A stretch of DNA of 18,945 bases. Origin: Massilia sp. UBA2604 (GTDB lineage Bacteria > Pseudomonadota > Gammaproteobacteria > Burkholderiales > Burkholderiaceae_D). Under the pieces are notes generated by a model. The model saw only the letters and a program-made list of their open reading frames with translations. It made no database searches and had not been told where the DNA came from. Of the stretch, positions 15,404-18,945 are shown in pieces. Positions within the stretch are counted from its first letter, which is position 1. Every line of letters starts with the position of its first letter. Position numbers and translations under genes: made by a program. The DNA lies in the NCBI GenBank assembly GCA_002339265.1, contig DDKG01000190.1:1-18945 (forward strand), in the 5' to 3' direction.

Positions 15404-17170
15404 ATGAACAAACTCACCCTCGCACTGCTCGCCGCCGGCATGCTGGGCGCCTCGAGCGCCCAGGCCCAGGCCGACCTGATCATCACCAACGGCAAGATCG
15501 CCACCATGGCCAGGGACGGTGAATTCGTCCAGGCGCTGGCGGTCAGGGACGGCAAGATCGCCGCCACCGGCAGCAACGAGAATGTCCTGCGCCTCAGGCA
15601 AAAAGACACCCGGGTCGTCGACGTCGGCGGGCGCACCGTGATCCCGGGCTTGAACGATTCCCACACCCACGTGATCCGCGCGGGCCTCAACTACAATATG
15701 GAAGTGCGCTGGGATGGGGTGCGCAGCCTGAAGCGGGCGATGGAGATGCTCAGGGAGCAGGCGGCGGCCACGCCCGAAGGCCAGTGGGTCAAGGTCGTGG
15801 GCGGCTGGACCGAGCACCAGTTCGAGGAGAAGCGCTTGCCGACCCTGGCCGAGATCAATGCCGCAGTGCCGGATAAACCGGTGTTCATCCTCTATTTATA
15901 TGGCAAGGCCTTCCTCAACCGGAAGGGCATCGAGACCCTCGGGTATACAAAGGACACGAAATACCCCGAGGGCGAGCTGGAACTCGATGCCGCCGGCAAG
16001 CCGACCGGCCTGCTGGTGGCCAAGCCGAACGCCATGATCCTGTATTCGACCCTGGCCAAGACCAACAAGCTCGAGCGCAGCGACCAGCTCAACTCGACCC
16101 TGCACTTCTACCGCGACCTGAATCGCCTGGGGATGACCAGCGCGGTCGATGCAGGCGGCGGCGGGCAAGCCTATCCCGACGACTACGGCGTGACGATCGA
16201 ACTGGCGAAACAGGGCAAGCTGAGCGTACGCACCGCTTACTACCTGTTCGCGCAAAAGGCCGGCAAGGAGCTTGAGGACTACGAGCGCTGGATCAAGATG
16301 ACCAAGCCAGGCAGGAACGACCACATGTTCTATGCCAACGGTTTCACCACCGAAGGCGCGGGCGAGAACCTGGTCTCGAGCGCGGCCGACTTCGAGAACT
16401 TCCTGGAACCACGGCCTGAGCTGCCGCACCATATGGAAGACGAGCTGGAACGCGTGGTGACGCTGCTGGTGAAGAACCGCTGGCCGTTCCGCATCCATGC
16501 GACTTATGGCGAGAGCATCGAGCGCGACCTGGCCGTGATCGAAAAGGTCAACCGTAGCACGCCCTTGGATGGCCTGCGCTGGATCGTGGACCACGCCGAA
16601 ACGGTGACCGACGACCAGCTGAAACGCATCAAGGCGCTGGGCGGCGGCGTGGCGGTACAGAACCGCCTGTACTTCCAGGGCGAAGCCTACTGGAAGCGCT
16701 ACGGTGCCCAGACCCGGCAACTGCCGCCAATCCGCAAGATGCTCGAGCTCGGCCTGCCAGTGGGCCTGGGCACCGACGGCACCCGCGTGAGCAGCTATGG
16801 TCCGTGGCCGTCAATCTACTGGGCGGTTACCGGCAAGACGGCCGGCGGCCTGTCGACCTGGCAGCCGAAGGACGTGCTGTCGCGCCATGAGGCGCTGCAG
16901 CTGATGACCCGGGGCAGCGCCTGGATGAGCGGAGAGGAAACCGTCAAGGGCCGGCTGGTCGAAGGCCAGTACGCCGACTTCGCCGTGCTGCCGCAGGATT
17001 ACTTCACGATGAACGTGGAGAGAATCAAGGACCTGGAAAGCGTACTGACGGTGGTGAACGGCCAGGTCGTCTACGGCGCCGGAGAATTCGAAAAGCTGGC
17101 GCCGGCGCTGCCCGCGGTGTCCCCGGCCTGGAGTCCGGTGCGCCGGTTCGGCGGTTACCAGAACCGCTGA
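15404..17170 (+). CDS. exported amidohydrolase, YtcJ/Amidohydro_3 family
   Basis: This is a 588-residue metal-dependent hydrolase of the amidohydrolase superfamily, YtcJ-like group. A Sec signal peptide is clear: MNKLTLALLAAGMLGASSAQAQA with a likely AQA cleavage near residue 23, so the enzyme is probably periplasmic. The amidohydrolase composite domain follows (DLIITNGKIATM 24-35; VIPGLNDSHTHV 79-90 with metal ligands His87 and His89). The barrel supplies His365 (RIHATYGES), His397 (VDHAETV) and Asp458 (GLGTDGTRVSS); the C-terminal strand region VKGRLVEGQYADFAVL closes the fold. Hydrolysis of cyclic amides or amino-acid derivatives is typical for the superfamily; no substrate can be named here. 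Only a weak GGGAA precedes the ATG. Monocistronic by context. Confidence 0.9.
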   Translation: MNKLTLALLAAGMLGASSAQAQADLIITNGKIATMARDGEFVQALAVRDGKIAATGSNENVLRLRQKDTRVVDVGGRTVIPGLNDSHTHVIRAGLNYNMEVRWDGVRSLKRAMEMLREQAAATPEGQWVKVVGGWTEHQFEEKRLPTLAEINAAVPDKPVFILYLYGKAFLNRKGIETLGYTKDTKYPEGELELDAAGKPTGLLVAKPNAMILYSTLAKTNKLERSDQLNSTLHFYRDLNRLGMTSAVDAGGGGQAYPDDYGVTIELAKQGKLSVRTAYYLFAQKAGKELEDYERWIKMTKPGRNDHMFYANGFTTEGAGENLVSSAADFENFLEPRPELPHHMEDELERVVTLLVKNRWPFRIHATYGESIERDLAVIEKVNRSTPLDGLRWIVDHAETVTDDQLKRIKALGGGVAVQNRLYFQGEAYWKRYGAQTRQLPPIRKMLELGLPVGLGTDGTRVSSYGPWPSIYWAVTGKTAGGLSTWQPKDVLSRHEALQLMTRGSAWMSGEETVKGRLVEGQYADFAVLPQDYFTMNVERIKDLESVLTVVNGQVVYGAGEFEKLAPALPAVSPAWSPVRRFGGYQNR

Positions 17171-17180
17171 CAGGCCCGGC

Positions 17181-17204
17181 TTGCTTGCACAGGCACGCAA
17201 GCAA
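17181..17204 (+). terminator. possible 3' stem-loop after the amidohydrolase gene
   Basis: TTGCTTGC (17181-17188) and GCAAGCAA (17197-17204) are exact inverted repeats with an 8-nt loop, 10 bp after the stop at 17170. No T-run follows, so it is at most a weak or Rho-assisted 3' end. Confidence 0.35.
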
Positions 17205-17324
17205 CCTGAGAAATATGGCGGTGAGTTCCACCGTCGCTGCCTGTGGAGGGGAAGGCGCTGGTCTTACGCGTGAAGCGCAAGGCGAAACCGGCCCCGCGAA
17301 GCAGGAATTCAACAGCAGAGTTAA

Positions 17325-17621
17325 CTATGGATAGCTTTGAGTAAGATTGAAAGAGCGGTGGGTGGCGGCGTCATCATAGAACCAGGATTCCCAGGCATCA
17401 TCCATTGTGGTTGTGAAGGCTACCTGGCCCTTGGCGTTGATGCGGCCGTAGGCGTTCACGTCCGGACTCAGCTGGATGATGCAGTTGGTGGTCTTGGCCG
17501 GAGCGGGTAGGGCGGCGGCAAGTGATGGAATTGCGGGTGTAACGCACAGGGACACGGGGAGGAGTGGACCAGCCAGCCCGCGAAGGCAATGCGCGGCGGC
17601 GGTAACTATTCTCGGTTGCAT
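17325..17621 (-). pseudogene. short secreted protein, likely truncated remnant of a HAF-type extracellular repeat protein
   Basis: The start at ATG 17621 has an excellent ribosome binding site (AGGAGG, 5 nt upstream), so translation probably begins here. The 98-residue frame opens with a hydrophobic region with Ala-x-Ala candidates (about residues 1-42, SLAAALPAPA), a plausible signal peptide. It then reads QLSPDVNAYGRINAKGQVAFTT-TMDDAWESWFYDDAATHRSF. This last part resembles one HAF repeat (G-x-I-N-x-x-G-Q-V-x-F with a following FYDG-like segment), which in full proteins is repeated many times over 300 or more residues. Here the frame stops after one unit, and no continuing repeats were seen downstream in the other frames. 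Either a genuine small secreted protein or a C-terminally truncated gene; the family assignment is tentative. Confidence 0.5.
17505..17512 (+). other. KOPS-like octamer GGGTAGGG pointing toward dif
   Basis: This is an exact match to the E. coli FtsK orienting sequence GGGNAGGG on the + strand, 1.3 kb left of dif and oriented toward it, as translocation polarity requires. A second copy (GGGCAGGG) is at 2048-2055. By eye I found no copy in the opposite orientation in the window. An 8-mer match may be chance in GC-rich DNA. Confidence 0.35.
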
Positions 17622-17778
17622 TCGTTCCTCCTGATCAGCTAATGCGTCAGGTCAAGATGCGGTGTGAAAAGAAGTGCGAGACAGGGACGTACCGGATCAG
17701 CTTAAGGATTTGGGCGAGGGCGCATCTGGAGAATATCAATTGCCGTGTTTGTCTCGTGGAGTTCGAGAAGGCCGTGAT

Positions 17779-17813
17779 TTGACTCGACATTAGCATATAT
17801 ATTGTCGAGTTAA
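17779..17813. promoter_or_regulatory. long AT-centred inverted repeat upstream of the PP2C-like gene
   Basis: TTGACTCGACA (17779-17789) and TGTCGAGTTAA (17803-17813) are inverted copies, with 8 perfect bp (ACTCGACA/TGTCGAGT), a G.T and two more pairs, around the 13-bp spacer TTAGCATATATAT. The element lies 60 bp upstream of the PP2C-like start, in an AT-rich island. TTGACT could be a -35 hexamer, so a regulator dimer bound here would control that promoter. A recombination-type site is an alternative. Confidence 0.5.
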
Positions 17814-17873
17814 AGTCGGCACGTGGTCGCTGCGCTTGTCTTCCGCTGCTCGCACGGGTAGAGTCCCTGGCAC

Positions 17874-18752
17874 ATGAAAAACCGGGCACATCCGATGAAG
17901 ATCGCGCATATCTCCGCAGGCGCAACGGCGCACCTTAACGACGACCACGTAGCCGTCTTCGATCATGCCGGGGTTACCGACATCCTCGTGATCGATGGCG
18001 GCACCTCGGTCGCCGAGCGCGACTACGTCGACCCTGTCCATGGCGACGTCGCCTGGTTCGTGCAAGCGTTCACGGCGGCGCTGGAGCACGAACTGGCGCC
18101 TGGACGCAGCCAGCAGGAATGCGTGCACGCAGCGGTCGTTGCTGTCCGCGCGAGGTTCGAGCAGATGCCCGGGCAACGCGCGATGCCGCTGCATGCATGG
18201 CCGATTGCGGCGATGACCTGGCTGCACGTCGGCGAGCAGGATGGCGTCCGCCGCGCAGCGTTGTACAGCCTTGGCGACTGCAAGACCCTGGTGCGTACGG
18301 CGGCCGGCGGCACCGTCGATCTCGATCCATTCGTGAATCCGCAGGATGCCGTGCTGCAGACGGAGATCGCGAAACTGCGCGCCGCGGGCGTGACCGATCC
18401 CGAGCAACGGCGCGAACGAATGCTTCCGATGCTGCGGGCGCGGCGCGAGTTCCAGAATACCCAGGCGGCGCCGACGGTCCTGTGCCTGCGTCCGAACGGC
18501 GCGTTGCAGGCGCGCGTGCGGACCGTGGACGTGGCGCCGGGCTCAAGCCTGTTGATCATGACCGATGGCTTTTATCGGTTGGTCGATCCTTATGAGCGCT
18601 ACACGGATGCCGCGCTGGTGCAGGCTTGTCTCGAACGGGGACTGCCGGCAATGCTGGACGAACTGCGGACGCATGAAGCGGTTGCCGGCGGCACCGGGGC
18701 GCGTGCGGTCAAGGCTGCGGATGACGCGTCGGCGGCGTTATGGACTGCGTAG
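17874..18752 (+). CDS. PP2C-like protein phosphatase domain protein
   Basis: PPM/PP2C enzymes remove phosphate from Ser/Thr using two metal ions held by Asp residues. The 292-residue frame shows the family's ordered motifs in divergent form: HLNDDHVAVF (20-29) for the NED motif, ILVIDGGTSV (37-46) for the DGxGG motif, WPIAAMTWLHV followed by ALYSLGDCKTLVR (129-141) for the GDSR strand, SLLIMTDGFYRLV (225-237) for the SDG motif, and KAADDASAALW (280-290) for the terminal DN/DD motif. All metal-site Asp positions (41, 135, 231, 283/284) appear retained. A helical insert lies at 155-195. No membrane or sensor domain is present. The start could also be ATG 17895 (MKIAHIS), which fits the first beta strand; neither has a good Shine-Dalgarno. 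A long inverted repeat lies upstream. No partner kinase gene is visible. Confidence 0.75.
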   Translation: MKNRAHPMKIAHISAGATAHLNDDHVAVFDHAGVTDILVIDGGTSVAERDYVDPVHGDVAWFVQAFTAALEHELAPGRSQQECVHAAVVAVRARFEQMPGQRAMPLHAWPIAAMTWLHVGEQDGVRRAALYSLGDCKTLVRTAAGGTVDLDPFVNPQDAVLQTEIAKLRAAGVTDPEQRRERMLPMLRARREFQNTQAAPTVLCLRPNGALQARVRTVDVAPGSSLLIMTDGFYRLVDPYERYTDAALVQACLERGLPAMLDELRTHEAVAGGTGARAVKAADDASAALWTA

Positions 18753-18842
18753 CGGGTGGCGGTCGACGAATCAGGGGTGTATGGACGTTGGAGTGGGCGC
18801 CCTGGCTTTAGCGTGGCCGCAGTGCTGGTGGCCAAACGACGC

Positions 18843-18870
18843 CTTTAACATAATATAGATTATGCGAAGT
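18843..18870 (-). other. dif: dif site: XerC/XerD chromosome-dimer-resolution site
   Basis: Read on the minus strand, this 28-bp site is: XerC arm ACTTCGCATAA (18870-18860), central hexamer TCTATA (18859-18854), XerD arm TTATGTTAAAG (18853-18843). The E. coli dif site is GGTGCGCATAA, TGTATA, TTATGTTAAAT. The XerD arm differs only at the last base, the inner seven bases of the XerC arm are identical, and the central hexamer differs at one position. dif lies at the replication terminus, where FtsK activates XerCD to resolve chromosome dimers. It sits in non-coding DNA 90 bp after the PP2C-like gene. Some phages and plasmids use the same site to integrate; only one copy is seen here, with no integrated element next to it within the window. 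Confidence 0.92.
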
Positions 18871-18945
18871 TATCCATAAACTGCCGAATGAGCCGGATCA
18901 ACCAGTTCAGTCCTGGTCCTGCCTAAGCGCTCGTACCTAAAACTC

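Noticed and set aside
17647..17925. Minus-strand 92-codon frame upstream of the PP2C-like gene
   Set aside because: No ribosome binding site or motif; it runs through the inverted repeat and the start of the phosphatase gene.

Overview
The window looks like chromosomal DNA from a GC-rich betaproteobacterium, most likely Oxalobacteraceae (Massilia-like). This is inferred from the high-GC codon use, the protein set and an E. coli-type LexA box. Gene density is high, and no rRNA, tRNA, CRISPR array or insertion sequence was seen. The most significant non-coding feature is at the right end: 18843-18870 matches the E. coli dif chromosome-dimer-resolution site closely, which suggests the window lies at the replication terminus.

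Layout. Positions 2-4566 (+) carry the 3' part of queD (queuosine/7-deazaguanine pathway), tadA (tRNA adenosine deaminase), an alpha/beta hydrolase with an odd nucleophile elbow, an LD-carboxypeptidase (peptidoglycan recycling) and the ABC-F ATPase ybiT. Positions 4627-6970 (+) carry nadA and nadC, overlapping by 4 bp, then a small membrane protein. Positions 6971-7325 are non-coding and hold five copies or part-copies of a REP/dRS3-like palindromic repeat. Positions 7326-11868 (-) are a tight cluster transcribed in the order nadB, EamA transporter, class-II-like Sir2 deacylase, membrane-anchored alpha/beta hydrolase. Positions 12032-13160 (+) carry a PNPOx-like protein and a PnuC vitamin transporter. 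Positions 13162-15195 carry a disordered hydrophilin-like protein (-), a tyrosine recombinase with a near-perfect SOS box (+), and a 92-residue protein of unknown function (-). Positions 15404-18752 carry an exported YtcJ-type amidohydrolase (+), a truncated secreted HAF-like protein (-) and a PP2C-like phosphatase (+). The window ends in about 190 bp of non-coding DNA containing dif.

How the genes fit together. The centre of the window is an NAD neighbourhood. NadB makes iminoaspartate, NadA makes quinolinate and NadC makes nicotinate mononucleotide. PnuC would bring in a pyridine-nucleoside precursor, and the Sir2 enzyme consumes NAD in what looks like the nadB transcript. The right third is a terminus-type region with loosely connected genes. 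The most interesting of these is an orphan tyrosine recombinase, apparently DNA-damage inducible, whose gene ends about 3.9 kb from dif. No whole novel defence or mobile system could be supported from the sequence.
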